A DNA stretch of 64,000 bases from Ariolimax columbianus (GCA_036924085.1 JAVGWX010000007.1:100272886-100336885); one strand, 5' to 3'; counted from the stretch's first letter, positions 15,050 to 27,203 are shown. Translations and numbers: made by a program. The notes: generated by a model from the sequence alone, not told the origin.

Positions 15050-15470
15050 GCAGGGAGCGGAGAATGAATAGAGAACAGCGGAACAGGAGGAGGGAGACGA
15101 AGAGAAAGACAAAGAAGAAGAAACATTGAACAAAGAATACGAAAAAAGGAAGAAATGGAAAGAGGAAATATAAGAAAAGGAAGAGTAGGGGAAGAGGAGG
15201 AATATAAAAAGTAAGAAAATGAAAAGGTAAGGCAGAGGTATAATAGATCATAAAATGTATTAGATAAAGAAAAGTAGGGAAAGATTACATAGATGACGTA
15301 GTAAGAGTAGAAATACAAGTTAGGGAGCAGAAGTAGAAAGAAGACGACTATCCATAAACAGCTGAATAAGAAGAATAAGAACGGGAAAGTGAAGAAGAAA
15401 TGGAAATGAAGTATTCTACTACTTAAAAGAACAACAAAACAAAAAAAAAGAAAAATAACAAGTAAATAAA
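15050..15470. other. purine-rich (A/G) strand-asymmetric tract
   Basis: The plus strand is strongly A+G rich over about 420 bp, with strings such as 'gaagaagaaacattg' and 'ggaagagtaggggaagagga'. The complementary strand is pyrimidine-rich and reads as Phe/Leu/Ser-rich frames, which are spurious. Such tracts can adopt triplex structure. Confidence 0.75.
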
Positions 15471-15472
15471 AG

Positions 15473-16225
15473 AATATGCAAACCTTCACCAAACAAAAGA
15501 ATATGCAAACCTTTACCCAACAAAATAAAATGCTAACCTTTACCCAACAATGGAAGATGTAAAACTTTACCAAACAAAAGAAGATGCAAACCATTACCAA
15601 ACAAAAGTAGATGCAGACATTCACCGAGCAAAAGAAGATGCAAACCTTCACCAAACAAAATAAGATGCAAACCTTTACCACACAACAATAGCTGCAAACC
15701 TTTGTTAGTTAAAAGAAGTTGGAAATCTGTACCAAATAAAAAAAGATGTAAACCTTTAAAAAACAAAAAATCAATGCAAACCTTTATCAAACAAAAATAT
15801 ATGTAGACCTTTTCCAAACAAAACAAAAGACAAACAAAAGAATCAAAGCTTTCCTAAACAAAAACAAAATGGTAACCTTTACCAAATAAAATTAGATGCA
15901 AACCTTTCCCAAACAAATCAAGATGGAAACTTTATACAAACAAACGAAGAAGCAAAGCTTTACCAAACCAAAATAAGATGGAAACCTTTACTAAACAAAA
16001 ATAGATAAAAACCTGTCCAAAACAAAAATAGATGCAAACCTTTCCTAAACAAATCAAGATGGAAACTTTTGACAAAACAAATGAAGAAGCAAAGTGTTCC
16101 CAAACATAAACAAGATGGACATCTATAAAAAACAAAAATAGGTGCAAACCTTTACCAAACAAAACAAGATGCAAACTTTTATCTGTTAAAAGAATATGTA
16201 AACCGTTACTAAACAAAAGAACAAT
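15473..16225. repeat. 27-bp minisatellite array
   Basis: About 28 moderately diverged units of 27 bp containing 'gatgcaaacctttaccaaac' and 'aaaag'. Nine codons per unit on the minus strand give a repeating Val-Lys-Val-Cys-Ile-Phe pattern over short open stretches, with frame changes between units. Not supported as coding. Confidence 0.93.
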
Positions 16226-16602
16226 GAACTATAAAAATAGTAAATTGACAGTGTATAAACGTATTTGAAGATTCTCAAAGCCAGAGCTACAGCCGACACA
16301 TGGGGCCCAACACTAGTCGGGTGTGTGGAGATGTGACCTCGATACGACAGATCTGCCACGTCAATCTACAAGCAAACATCTGAATACGCTGGGAATAATG
16401 TGCACTTATTGCTAAATACAACTATTCAGGGATGCCCTGGACAGACCTGTTGAGAGGTGCACGCTCGTTCACAAAGATAAATTGTGTCATTTCCTTTTGA
16501 ATGTCAGTCACGGCGTGTCAAAATGTGGCGGTGTCACAGGTCACGTGTCTCTTTAATGCTAGCCTGTGGCTGTCACATTTTGCGTTCTAAATATATTGTA
16601 TA
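16226..16602. other. interval with no supported feature
   Basis: Short unique-looking stretch between two arrays. No gene or RNA recognised. Confidence 0.5.
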
Positions 16603-17175
<573 letters not shown>

Positions 17176-17432
17176 TCATTTATCGTTCTATGTCTACACC
17201 TGTCTATCTTCACTACATTAAGATCAACAATTGAAGGAGCAGAAACAAAAAGACCGGTATTATGAATACGATTTTCACAAGGAACAACAACTCACAATTC
17301 TGAGACCAATTTTGAAAAACAAGAAAGCCAAGATCAACTAAACGTGAGCTTGATCCTCTCACCTTTACGTGTGTGAAACTGGTCATTGGATGCTGAGTCA
17401 GAACACACCCTACAAACACTGTTTCATTAGAG

Positions 17433-17896
17433 ACGGTCAATGAAAGAGTGTGTACAGATACGGCTTCATCATTTGTTGGTTCAATGAAAGAGTGTGTTCA
17501 AATACGGCTTCATCATTTGTTGGTTCAATGAAAGAGTGTGTACAGATAGGGCTTCATCATTTGTTGGTTCAATGAAAGAGTGTGTACAGATAGGACTTCA
17601 TCATTTGTTGCTCAATGAAAGAGTGTGTTCAAATACGGCTTCATCATTTGTTGCTCAATGAAAGAGTGTGTACAGATACGGCTTCTTCATTTGTTGGTTC
17701 AATGAAAGAGTGTGTTCAAATACGGCTTCATCATTTGTTGCTCAATGAAAGAGTGTGTTCAAATACGGCTTCATCATTTGTTGCTCAATGAAAGAGTGTG
17801 TTCAACTACGGCTTCATCATTTGTTGCTCAATGAAAGAGTGTGTACAGATACGGCTTCTTCATTTGTTGGTTCAATGAAAGGGTGTGTACAGATGG
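17433..17896. repeat. 43/44-bp minisatellite array
   Basis: About 10.5 units with 'tcaatgaaagagtgtgtaca' and 'cggcttcatcatttgttg'. Two classes differ by a single base ('ttgttggttcaa' or 'ttgttgctcaa', 44 or 43 bp) and by 'tacagatac' or 'ttcaaatac'. The classes are interspersed. Confidence 0.95.
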
Positions 17897-17980
17897 TGAA
17901 GACAGATCAATAACGTTATAACAACACATTGCTTTCTTCATCGGAAAGTTTTGGTTGAAAAAATCGTCTGCAATGAGTTG

Positions 17981-18335
17981 GGATCAAGATGCTGAGCAGC
18001 GCATGAGCTGCAGTGGTCAGAAACCCATAGCTGACTGCTAGCGTCAGGGCCAGCGAACCAGAGCTGCCAAGACAATTCTACACCTCCACGCTGTGATCCT
18101 GGATAACAGGCTGCAGCAGGGTAGGCTGGCTAAGGAGAAGGGATCGAAGAGGGAATGCTAACCCGGTACTCTAAAAATGCTTGCTGAAGTCATATGTGTT
18201 GGACCGAAAGGTGCACATTTCGCAGTCAAGCTGTAAACTACGACACAACGCATTTCGTTCTCTGGACTACATTCTGCTACTTAAGCCCTTTCAGAGTTTG
18301 GTAGCGGGAGATTGAGAACGAACGAAGTTAAGCCA
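17981..18335 (+). mobile_element. retroposon family R, copy 1, with 14-bp target-site duplication
   Basis: One of five copies of the same element in this window. It begins 'ggatcaagatgctgagcag', passes through 'actgctagcgtcagggccag', 'ctacacctccacgctgtgat' and 'aaactacgacacaacgcatt', and ends 'gagattgagaacgaacg'. The flanks carry a 14-bp direct repeat with one mismatch: 'tctgcaatgagttg' at 17,967-17,980 and 'tctgcaacgagttg' at 18,336-18,349. Together with the GAA-type 3' tail of other copies and the 5' truncation of copy 5, this points to a SINE or a short LINE-mobilised retroposon. No coding capacity and no convincing tRNA head are visible. Confidence 0.85.
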
Positions 18336-18467
18336 TCTGCAACGAGTTGAAGACTGTACTAAACATCGTTGTAAAAAAAGTGTACTACAATAAAATTAGG
18401 CTCCTAAAATATGTTTTCTTTACAAGCTATGTGAATAACTTGGAGTAAATCATGGACATCTTCGTCT

Positions 18468-19836
18468 ACATACAGGAACAAGATGGATGTCGATGGTAGA
18501 CAGGGACAAGATGGATGTCGACAGTAGACAGGGACAAGATGGATGTCGATGGTAGACAGGGACAAGATGGATGTCGACAGTAGACAGGGAAAAGATGGAT
18601 GTCGACAGTAGACAGGGACAAGATGGATGTCGATGGTAGACAGGGACAAGATGGATGTCGACAGTAGACAGGGAAAAGATGGATGTCGACAGTAGACAGG
18701 GAAAAGATGGATGTCGACAGTAGACAGGGACAAGATGGGACAAGATGGATGTCGACAGTAGACAGGGACAAGATGGGACAAGATGGATGTTGACAGTAGA
18801 CAGGGACAAGATGGATGTCGACAGTAGACAGGGACAAGATGGGACAAGATGGATGACGACAGTAGACAGGGAAAAGATGGATGTCGACAGTAGACAGGGA
18901 CAAGATGGATGTCGACAGTAGACAGGGACAAGATGGATGTCGACAGTAGACAGGGACAAGATGGATGTCGACAGTAGACAGGGACAAGATGGATGTCGAC
19001 AGTAGACAGGGAAAAGATGGGACAAGATGGATGTCGACAGTAGACAGGGAAAAGATGGGACAAGATGGATGTCGACAGTAGACAGGGACAAGATGGGACA
19101 AGATGGATGTCGACAGTAGACAGGGACAAGATGGATGTCGACAGTAGATAGGGACAAGATGGGACAAGATGGATGTCGACAGTAGACAGGGAAAAGATGG
19201 ATGTCGACAGTAGACAGGGACAAGATGGATGTCGACAGTAGACAGGGACAAGATGGATGTCGACAGTAGACAGGGACAAGATGGATGTCGACAGTAGACA
19301 GGGAAAAAATGGGACAAGATGGATGTCGACAGTAGACAGGGAAAAGATGGATATCGACAGTAGACAGGGAAAAGATGGATGTCGACAGTAGACAGGGACA
19401 AGATGGGACAAGATGGATGTCGACAGTAGACAGGGAAAAGATGGATGTCGACAGTAGACAGGGAAAAGATGGATGTCGACAGTAGACAGGGACAAGATGG
19501 GACAAGATGGATGTCGACAGTAGACAGGGAAAAGATGGATGTCGACAGTAGACAGGGACAAGATGGATATCGACAGTAGACAGGGACAAGATGGATGTCG
19601 ACAGTAGACAGGGACAAGATGGGACAAGATGGATGTCGACAGTAGACAGGGAAAAGATGGATGTCGACAGTAGACAGGGAAAAGATGGATGTCGACAGTA
19701 GACAGGGACAAGATTGGACAAGATGGATGTCGACAGTAGACAGGGACAAGATGGATGTCGACAGTAGACATGGACAAGATGGGACAAGATGGATGTCGAC
19801 AGTAGACAGGGACAAGATGGATGTCGACAGTAGACT
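18468..19836. repeat. 28-bp minisatellite with 38-bp variant units
   Basis: About 45 units of 28 bp containing 'gatggatgtcgacagtagac'. Some units carry an extra 10 bp (a second 'gacaagatgg'), giving 38 bp, and a 'gggaaaagatgg' variant alternates with 'gggacaagatgg'. Almost every unit has a GTCGAC palindrome. The minus strand has three simultaneously open frames of about 460 codons because the unit lacks stops. This excludes a reading-frame interpretation. Confidence 0.98.
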
Positions 19837-20026
19837 GACTGTCTTGGGTATTTGTATTCTTTCAACCTTGAGCTCCAAGAAGGGTTTTGTGAATTACACG
19901 CAGAGGGCGATTGGTTGGCAAAATTATATTATTTAGTGAATGTCTTTAAATAAGGTTAATTATTACAAGCCCTGCAAATCTTGAACTATTTTAACTTCAA
20001 CTGACAAAAATCAAAGCCCTGCAAAA

Positions 20027-20300
20027 AGTTAATCAATACTCTGAGAAATAAGATAATCAATACTCTTAGAGATTGATAATCAATACTCTGAGAGATAAGA
20101 TAATCCATACTCTGAGAGATAAGATAATCAATACTCTGAGAAATAAGTTAATCAGTGCCCGATTAGATGAGTTAATCAATGCTTCGATAGATACATTAAT
20201 CCACACTCTGAGAGATAGGTTAATCCACACTCTGACAGATCAGTTAGTCAAAACTCTGAGAGATAAGATAATCAATACTCAGAGAGATAAGTTAAGAACG
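20027..20300. repeat. 24-bp minisatellite, about 11 units
   Basis: Units of 24 bp with 'taatcaatactctgagagat'. Central units are diverged ('agtgcccgattagatgag', 'aatgcttcgatagatac'), outer ones better conserved. Confidence 0.9.
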
Positions 20301-20686
20301 TGCACTGTCGAGGTGAAGGCAGCCCGCATGGACATGTTCCCTCGACAACAAACAACAATGCAATCAGACCATCTGTTCCGAAGAACTTAAAGGAGACAAG
20401 TCAGTACTCGGTTTCCCAACCTAAACACAGAAGACTATGATAGACTGAGAAACATATTTATAGTATCTGTATCGAACCAAAATATGCTAACCCTGGTTGC
20501 CGATGAGGAATTAAATCACATATATTATTTTGGTACACTGAAATTATAGCAATGCGAAGTACATCTTGAAGACTTGTATAGATATTAGCAATGAATATCC
20601 TCATGTAGCCAAAATGCTCGAGTGATTCTCTGGCAGTTTTGCACAACTAACCAATGTTAGTTTTAATTCTAGAGAAAGAAGCGAGA
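20301..20686. other. interval with no supported feature
   Basis: Unique-looking sequence with no recognised domain or RNA. Confidence 0.5.
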
Positions 20687-21030
20687 GTATGTGTGGCCAA
20701 CTTGACAGCTGATATAGACAAATCCCAGAACCGTATCAAGCCCAGGCTACACGCTGTATGTGTGGCCAACTTGACAGCTGATATAGCACAAATCCCAGAA
20801 CCGTATCAACTCCAGGGTGCACGCTGTATGTGTGGCCAACTTGACAGCTGATATAGCACAAATCCCAGAACCGTATCAAGTCCAGGGTGCACGCTGTATG
20901 TGTGGCCAACTTGACAGCTGATATAGCACAAATCCCAAAACCGTATCAAGTCCAGAGTGCACGCTGTATGTGTGGCCAACTTGACAGCTGATATAGCACA
21001 AATCCCAGAATCACTTCAAGCCCTAGCTGC
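20687..21030. repeat. 70-bp tandem repeat, about 5 units
   Basis: Units start near 20,688, 20,757, 20,827, 20,897 and 20,967 (69-70 bp). The core is 'tatgtgtggccaacttgaca' plus 'gctgatatagcacaaatccc'. Copies are nearly identical. Confidence 0.95.
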
Positions 21031-21392
21031 AAGACACATGTTAGTATCCTCTTCGTTATGTTTCCATCGCTTTGATATTTATTTGTTGTGGATTACAATT
21101 CTGTAGAGTACTTGTTCTAATGGTTTGTACCTTTGTTTAACTTTAACCTATGTATATTTCGTGCGCTCACCGATCCTAGAACAAATGCACTTTATGTTTA
21201 ATAATATCGTATTTATCTTTTTTGTCTTCTTCTTCTTTTTCGTTCGTTCTTAAACTCCCGCTACCAAGCCCTGAAAATGGCTTTGTAAGCAGCTTGATGT
21301 AGACCAGAGAACGGAATGCGTTGTGTCGTAGTTTACAGCTCGACTGCGATTTTGGCATCTTTCGGTCCGACACATCCGACTTCAGCATATCA

Positions 21393-21738
21393 TTTTCTGG
21401 GTATCAGCTTAGCCTTCCCTCTTCAATCCCTTCTCATTAGCCAGTCTGGGTACCAGCTTAGCTTTCCCTCTTCAATCCCTTCTCCTTAGCCAGTCTGGGT
21501 ACCAGGTTAGCTTTCCCTCTTCGATCCCTCGTCCTTAGCCACTCTGGGTACCAGGTTAGATTTCCCTGTTCGATCCCTCGTCCTTAGCCACTCTGGGTAC
21601 CAGGTTAGCTTTCCCTCTTCGATCCCTCGTCCTTGGCCAGTCTGGGTACCAGGTTAGCTTTCCCTCTTCGAACCTTCGTCCTTGGCCAGTCTGGGTACCA
21701 GGTTAGCTTTCCCTCTTCGATCCCTCGTCCTTAGCCAG
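21393..21738. repeat. 49-bp array formed inside retroposon copy 2
   Basis: About seven 49-bp units containing 'gggtaccaggttagctttcc' and 'cctcgtccttagcc'. The same sequence is present once in retroposon copies 1, 3 and 4, which shows the unexpanded state. Confidence 0.93.
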
Positions 21739-22346
21739 TCCGCTCTGTTGCAGCTTGTTATCTAGGATCACCTTCTCCTAAGCCAGTCTGCTCTGTTGCA
21801 GCTTGTTATCTAGGATCACCTTCTCCTAAGCCAGTCTGCTATGTTGCAGCTTGTTATCTAGGATCACCTTCTCCTAAGCCAGTCTGCTCTGTTGAAGTCT
21901 GTTATCTAGGATCACCTTCTCCTAAGCCAGTCTGCTCTGTTGCAGCTTGTTATCCAGGATCACCTTCTCCTAAGCCAGTCTGCTCTGTTGAAGTCTGTTA
22001 TCCAGGATCACCTTCTCCTAAGCCAGTCTGCTCTGTTGAAGTCTGTTATCCAGGATCACCTTCTCCTAAGCCAGTCTGCTCTGTTGAAGTCTGTTATCCA
22101 GGATCACCTTCTCCTAAGCCAGTCTGCTCTGTTGAAGTCTGTTATCCAGGATCACCTTCTCCTAAGCCAGTCTGCTCTGTTGAAGTCTGTTATCCAGGAT
22201 CACCTTCTCCTAAGCCAGTCTGCTCTGTTGAAGTCTGTTATCCAGGATCACCTTCTCCTAAGCCAGTCTGCTCTGTTGAAGTCTGTTATCCAGGATCACC
22301 TTCTCCTAAGCCAGTCTGCTCTGTTGAAGTCTGTTATCCAGGATCA
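21738..22346. repeat. 48-bp array formed inside retroposon copy 2
   Basis: About 12.7 nearly identical 48-bp units containing 'gctctgttgaagtctgttat' and 'ccaggatcaccttctcctaa'. Sixteen codons per unit keep one plus frame open for 165 codons (21,940-22,437), which is an artefact. Left-hand units carry 'gcagcttgttatcta' and right-hand ones 'gaagtctgttatcca', a variant gradient along the array. Confidence 0.95.
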
Positions 22347-22655
22347 TCGAGTGGAGATGGAGAAGTGTCGTGGCAGCTTTGGTTCGCTGGCCCTGAAGCT
22401 AGCACTCAGCTTGTGGTCGCTGACCGCCACAACTTAAGCACTGCACATCATCTTGATCACTATATATAAAATAGCCTGCCATTATTTCATTGACATAAAT
22501 ACTTTTGGAATGACCTGCTAAAGAAACATTCATTTTGAGTGTCGCAGAATAAAAGATATGATTAGAAGACGTAGTCCACAGAAACCATGTTGAAAACCAG
22601 TGCATCGTCTTTGAGCTGTAACATATGAATGAGGATAATCCAGAGACCCTGTCAC

Positions 22656-22757
22656 AGTGTGGACGGCGGGCCATACAGAGTGGACGGCGGGCCACATAGA
22701 GTGGATGCGGGCCACACAGAGTGGACGGCGAGCCACACAGAGTGGACGGCGGGCGAC
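22656..22757. repeat. 21-bp tandem repeat, about 5 units
   Basis: Short GC-rich array with 'gtggacggcgggccacacag'. One unit is shortened ('gtggatgcgggcc'). Confidence 0.9.
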
Positions 22758-22823
22758 ACACATTCATAGCTAATAGAACCTGTTGACCGCAATATCAACA
22801 CATGAACTTTGAATAATGTTTTC

Positions 22824-22966
22824 ATTTCTGTCAGTAACATTTATAAAGCACATTTCTGTCACTAAAATTTATAAAGCACATTTCTGTCACTAACATTTAT
22901 AAAGCACATTTCTGTCACTAACATTTATAAAGCACATTTCTGTCAGTAACATTTATGAAACACATT
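22824..22966. repeat. 28-bp tandem repeat, 5 units
   Basis: Unit contains 'catttctgtcactaacattt' and 'ataaagca'. Nearly identical copies. Confidence 0.93.
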
Positions 22967-23172
22967 TTCGAGCATCGGTTAAGTCTGCTGGAGAACTGCC
23001 TTGACCTTTCTTCAATCACAAACGGCACTTATCACTGTAAGGTGTGCTGTTGTTTGCCTCTCAGTAAGATGAATGAGATCACGAACACAACGTGAACTAA
23101 ACGGGCATCGGTGACAAGGGATCTCAACAGCTCTTTCTGCACGTCGTATGTAAGAAAAGTCCATATGTGATG

Positions 23173-23277
23173 CGGACGGATTTATACGATTAGAATAGAG
23201 TATATATGTGCATGCGCACGGATCGATGCGATTAGAGAAGAGTATATATGTGTATACGGACGGATCGATACGATTAA
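23173..23277. repeat. 42-bp tandem repeat, 2.5 units
   Basis: Starts at 23,173, 23,215 and 23,257. The unit contains 'cggacggatcgatacgatta' and 'agagtatatatgtg'. Confidence 0.85.
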
Positions 23278-23280
23278 TGA

Positions 23281-23768
23281 ACATACGATTCGCGTTATCA
23301 ACTGAAACATATAAAGAAAACTTGATTCATTTTGAGGCCCACTGTGGGCTGATCGACATCAGATTTGGAATTGCAGGGCGGAAACTTTTAGTCGGTGTGT
23401 CATTGGTTGGGGATCTCTGCTTTCGACCAATCTCTGTAATGACATGCAAAAGTCGTTTCTGGAATGGCAGTGTACCAAACACAATTTTAATATCGAAACT
23501 TTTCAAAATCTGGCAGTTGTAAAACCAGGTAAACTCTATGGGTAGGATTACATGTGGTCAAGATGAACATGGCTGTCAATTAATAGTATACATCCGGTTA
23601 CATTTCATGAAGCGAAAAAACATGGAAGACCTACAGGTGTGTGCAGACGTGAACGGAAACACTATTTGTGGAACAGAAACATTTGTGATAGACAAACAGA
23701 AACAGGCGATCCATGAGACAATTAGATATATGTTCAAAGATTATGGCCTTACTGGAACGAATTAGATG
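23281..23768. other. interval with no supported gene
   Basis: Contains two moderately long plus frames (23,208-23,522 and 23,538-23,765) with mixed amino-acid composition but no motif I recognise and no clear splice or start context. Left as unassigned. Confidence 0.45.
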
Positions 23769-24100
23769 CAGACATTGTGTGATACATTTGTGATAAGATG
23801 CAAATATTAGGTGATACGTCAGTGATAAGATGCAAAGATTTAGTTATACATCAGTGATAACATGCAAAGATTCAGTTATACATCAGTGATAAGATGCAAA
23901 GATTTAGTGATACATCAGTGATAAGATGTAAAGATTTAGTGATACATCAGTGATAAGATGTAAAGATTTAGTGATACATCAGTGATAAGATACAAAGATT
24001 TAGTTATACATTAGTGATAAGATGCAAAGATTTAGTTATACATCAGTGATAAGATGCAAAGATTTAGTTATACATTAGCGATATGATGCACAGATTAAGT
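23769..24100. repeat. 32-bp minisatellite, about 10 units
   Basis: Spacing of 'catcagtgataagatgcaaa' is 32 bp. Variants 'agttatac' and 'agtgatac' are interspersed, and the ends are degenerate. Confidence 0.93.
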
Positions 24101-25000
24101 GACACGTTTGTAAAGTGTCTTCTATTGTGAACGTTCTAATGTGAAAATTTATTTTCTGTGCTTGCGCCTTCTGATAATCTCCTTCTACATCAAAGGTGAG
24201 AAACAAGATAAATTATTGCTCCTTTTTTTGTACCAGCCTGAACATATCAATTTGTTCTAAAATGTCCAGGTGTGTAATGGTCACAAATATTTTTCAGCTA
24301 GTGTCTTTATAAAGAACTGTGCTGGACCGGATGGGCTAGAACAGGCAGACGGCCTGTACATGTTGGAGACCTGTGCTCCAAATTGAGATACACGTTTTTG
24401 GTTGGTTGATTGATTGGTTGATTATGTTTCTTGCTTACAATGTAACGTTTGACAGTATATCCATGTAAATGTTCTAGCTCTTAACTTGAATTGCCTGCTC
24501 TGACTATTTTTTCTGTCTTGGTTCCGATGATTGAACACATATTATTCGGTTTTCTATGCGTACATCTCAATGTTGTCGCTATTCTAAATCTTTGTTCTAA
24601 TTTTCTGTTCTACTGTTATGTTTTTAAATTAATTTAATTAATTTTAATTTAAAATGTTCATCTTTCATTTGTGCTTTTTTCTTACTCGAATTTAAGAGAC
24701 GCAGCCCCCTTTGACAACATACCTGGCATGTTACAGCCTGCTCCTCTTCCCTCCACCAGAACCACTCGAGTGTTACCACCGAGTTATATTCAACACATGT
24801 TACTAGATTCACGGTCTTTCAATCACTTATAACAGTAATCCTCGTTTCACTTCTCATCTTGAATTCAGACATTAGCAAATTATAGGAAATTACATCAGAA
24901 CAGATCTAATGTCGCTAGCAACGACAATAACAAAGACAGAGTAAACGACCAGTTTCATTTCTTGATTCATGTCTTATGGCATGGGACAGCCAACATACCA
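24101..25000. other. AT-rich interval with no supported feature
   Basis: Includes an A/T-only stretch near 24,625-24,655. No domain or RNA gene recognised. Confidence 0.5.
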
Positions 25001-25002
25001 AC

Positions 25003-25270
25003 AGCATGGTGTAGTAGGTAGCCTCGTGAAGCTGAACGAGGGTCCTTGAGTCCAAACCTCACACATGGAATGTGTGTCTTCTTTGCCAGTGAGCTTGTAG
25101 AATAATAAAAGAAGTGTTTCCACCAATGAGATGTAGAATCAGGAAACAGATCAAAGTACTCCCATTCAGGCAAAGTTGTCGTGGATTAAGTGTTTCCACC
25201 AATGAGATTTAGAGTCGAGAAACAGATCAAAGCAGTCCAATGCAGGCAATGTGGTCGGGGATCAAGTGTT
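25003..25270 (+). mobile_element. tRNA-derived SINE-like element with duplicated body segment
   Basis: A tRNA-like head at 25,003-25,060 has an A-box-like 'tggtgtagtaggtag' and a B-box-like 'ccttgagtccaaac' at normal spacing. Downstream, an approximately 81-bp body segment occurs twice in tandem (about 25,109-25,189 and 25,190-25,270), marked by 'gtttccaccaatgaga' and 'aaacagatcaaag'. Classification as a SINE is inference from the polymerase III-type boxes. Confidence 0.5.
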
Positions 25271-25475
25271 ATTAATCTCTTTGAACTAGACCGCAGTTTT
25301 CTGTGAGGGAGAATGTCTAGCTCTCGTCCTTACTGCATTTCCTTTCATGATGGTAAACCGGGTACCCATTTACATAACGGTCAGCAAAATAGTGTCGGTA
25401 CCGGCATCAAGCCAGGTAGCTTTGCAACAAGAAGCGAGCGCTCTAACACTCTACTAGCCAGACGCTTGTCGTTAC
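25271..25475 (-). mobile_element. tRNA-derived SINE-like element
   Basis: Reading the minus strand, an A-box-like 'tctggctagtagag' (25,462-25,449) is followed by 'agcgctcgcttcttgttgc' and a B-box-like 'ggcttgatgcc' (25,413-25,403), and then by 'gtaaatgggtacccggttta', a phrase typical of SINE bodies. The 3' end is not resolved. Confidence 0.5.
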
Positions 25476-25564
25476 ATTAGTCAGATATTTACGGCTGCGT
25501 TCTCATATGTCACTGACGGAAACTTTTTCATCCTCATAATATAGGTTGTATTTTAAACTATTAA

Positions 25565-25592
25565 ACTCCCATACCCCCCCCCCCCCCCCCAT
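25565..25592. repeat. C homopolymer tract
   Basis: A run of about 18 C residues, followed by further C-rich sequence to about 25,616. Length uncertain in assemblies. Confidence 0.9.
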
Positions 25593-25619
25593 CCCTTTCC
25601 CCCTTCCCCCATACCCCAG

Positions 25620-26450
25620 AAAGCTGGCGAATTATAAATAGTTGCGGACGACTTCCGTGACAACACTTATGCTTTTGACCAGACATGGAACTCTTCCAGA
25701 TTAGAAGTCCACATTACTGACAAGTCTACTTTCTCAGCTGTGAGATAAGTTAGGAAATGTGGTAAGATGAAAGTTGTCGTACCTTTGTTGTGTCTGAGTT
25801 GCCATCAGTGGTGGTGGTTTTAGTCCTAATTTAGGATCATTTGACTGCAGACAAGATGTCTGTCTTGAACGAGGCAAATCGAGGTCCATGCATCGGAGAC
25901 AGCACTCGTGTAGATCAGGCTGGATTGACTGGCCTCTCCCAAAGAACTCTTCATTCTAAAGAAACTAGCCTCGTCAGCGCCGTCTGCCTAATGCTTCCTT
26001 TCTCTCAAGTCTCCAACACGCGACTTCATTTACGTGACTTTAACCACCCCGGCTTGACGCATGCGCCGGAAGTAGTCTTAATTTGGCGCTACTTCAGAGC
26101 GGTAGAAATGAGGAGACAATACAACGAAGGTTTCAATCCATTTTGCAACAATTTCGACGCTATTTAATGGAGCATATTGTCCGCCGAGCGCTCCAGTTTG
26201 TGGACACGTCGAGTCAAACAATACCTGTGGGTGTACCTGAGCTTGGCTACAGACTTCCGACATGCCTGTAAGAACTCTTATCACCTGAAGAAACCTGGAG
26301 GGATCGCCTGGAGATGTATCACGTGAAGGTCCCGTGACCAAGTATGGCCTTTTTTAACTGCGTGTAGGACATGAGTGATGTCAGTCTGAGGCTTCAATCA
26401 TAGAGATCACATTCGATATGCAATATGGATTAGTGGATTCCAGATACTCG
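25620..26450. other. interval with no confirmed gene; contains NRF1/ETS-like site
   Basis: Apart from the promoter-like site at 26.06 kb, an open stretch covers about 26,050-26,271 in one plus frame (lacking an early ATG). Its mixed, charged composition is more protein-like than the arrays, but no family is recognised. Confidence 0.4.
26059..26073. promoter_or_regulatory. NRF1-like plus ETS-like motif pair
   Basis: 'gcatgcgc' (26,059-26,066) directly abuts 'ccggaagt' (26,066-26,073). These match half of an NRF1 palindrome and an ETS/GABP core, which often mark housekeeping-type promoters in animals. No exon is confirmed nearby, so this may be chance. Confidence 0.25.
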
Positions 26451-26451
26451 G

Positions 26452-26822
26452 AGTACTTGTGTCTGTGTGGGTGCGAGTACTTGTGTCTGTGTGGGTGCGA
26501 GTACTTGTGTCTGTGGGGGTGCGAGTACTTGTGTCTCTGTGGGTGCGAGTACTTGTGTATATGTGGGTTGGAGTACTTGTGTTTGTGTGGGTTTGAGTTC
26601 TTGTGTCTGTGTGGGTGCGGGTTCATGTGTATGTGAGGGTGCGAGTACGTGTGTCTGTGTGGGTTCGAGTACTTGTGTCTGTGTGGGTGTGAACACTTGT
26701 GTGTGTGTGTGGGTGTGAACACTTGTGTCTGTGTCGGTGTGAACACTTGTCTGTATGGGAATGAACACTTGTGTCAGTGTTGGTGTGAACACTTGTGTCT
26801 GTGTTGGTGTAAACACTTTGTA
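26452..26822. repeat. 24-bp GT-rich minisatellite
   Basis: About 15 units of 24 bp with 'gtacttgtgtctgtgtgggt', shifting to 'gaacacttgtgtctgtgt' at the right end. Eight codons per unit keep plus and minus frames open. Not coding. Confidence 0.95.
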
Positions 26823-26925
26823 TGAGCAGTTTATGTTAGTTCCCACGTGTATGTGCTTGAATACAGTGGTTTTGTGTTTCTATTGATCCATCAATTCATG
26901 CATTCATTCGTTTATCTATTCGTCC

Positions 26926-27028
26926 TTGTATCTATCTATTCATTTATTTATACATCAATTTATCTATCCATCCATCTATCCATCCATCTATCCATCCATC
27001 TGTCCATCTATTTATCTATCTATCATTG

Positions 27029-27083
<55 letters not shown>

Positions 27084-27107
27084 ATATCTATCTATCTATC
27101 TATCTAA

Positions 27108-27155
<48 letters not shown>

Positions 27156-27159
27156 ATAT

Positions 27160-27203
<44 letters not shown>

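Larger units (their letters stand above)
21225..22458 (-). mobile_element. retroposon family R, copy 2, expanded by two internal arrays
   Basis: Reverse orientation. The GAA tail appears as 'cttcttcttctttttcgttcg' near 21,225-21,246, followed by 'accagagaacggaatgcgtt', 'gtcgtagtttacag' and 'cggtccgacacatccgactt', and it ends at '...catcatcttgatc' (22,458). An ordinary copy is about 350-400 bp; this one is about 1234 bp because two internal segments have become tandem arrays (49 bp at 21,393-21,738 and 48 bp at 21,738-22,346). No clear target-site duplication is visible here. Confidence 0.85.

Noticed and set aside
17981..18335. tRNA or 5S origin for retroposon family R
   Set aside because: 'gtagtggtcagcg'-like words recall an A box, but no B box occurs at a suitable distance, so no head class is claimed.
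18404..19878. Three minus-strand open frames of about 460-470 codons
   Set aside because: All three frames are open at once over a 28/38-bp array whose unit lacks stops. Indels between units do not preserve frame, and the translations are pure repeats.
21940..22437. 165-codon plus frame
   Set aside because: A 48-bp array within a retroposon copy on the opposite strand; not a gene.
23538..23765. 75-codon plus frame
   Set aside because: No homology that I can recognise and no flanking exon signals; it ends just before an array.
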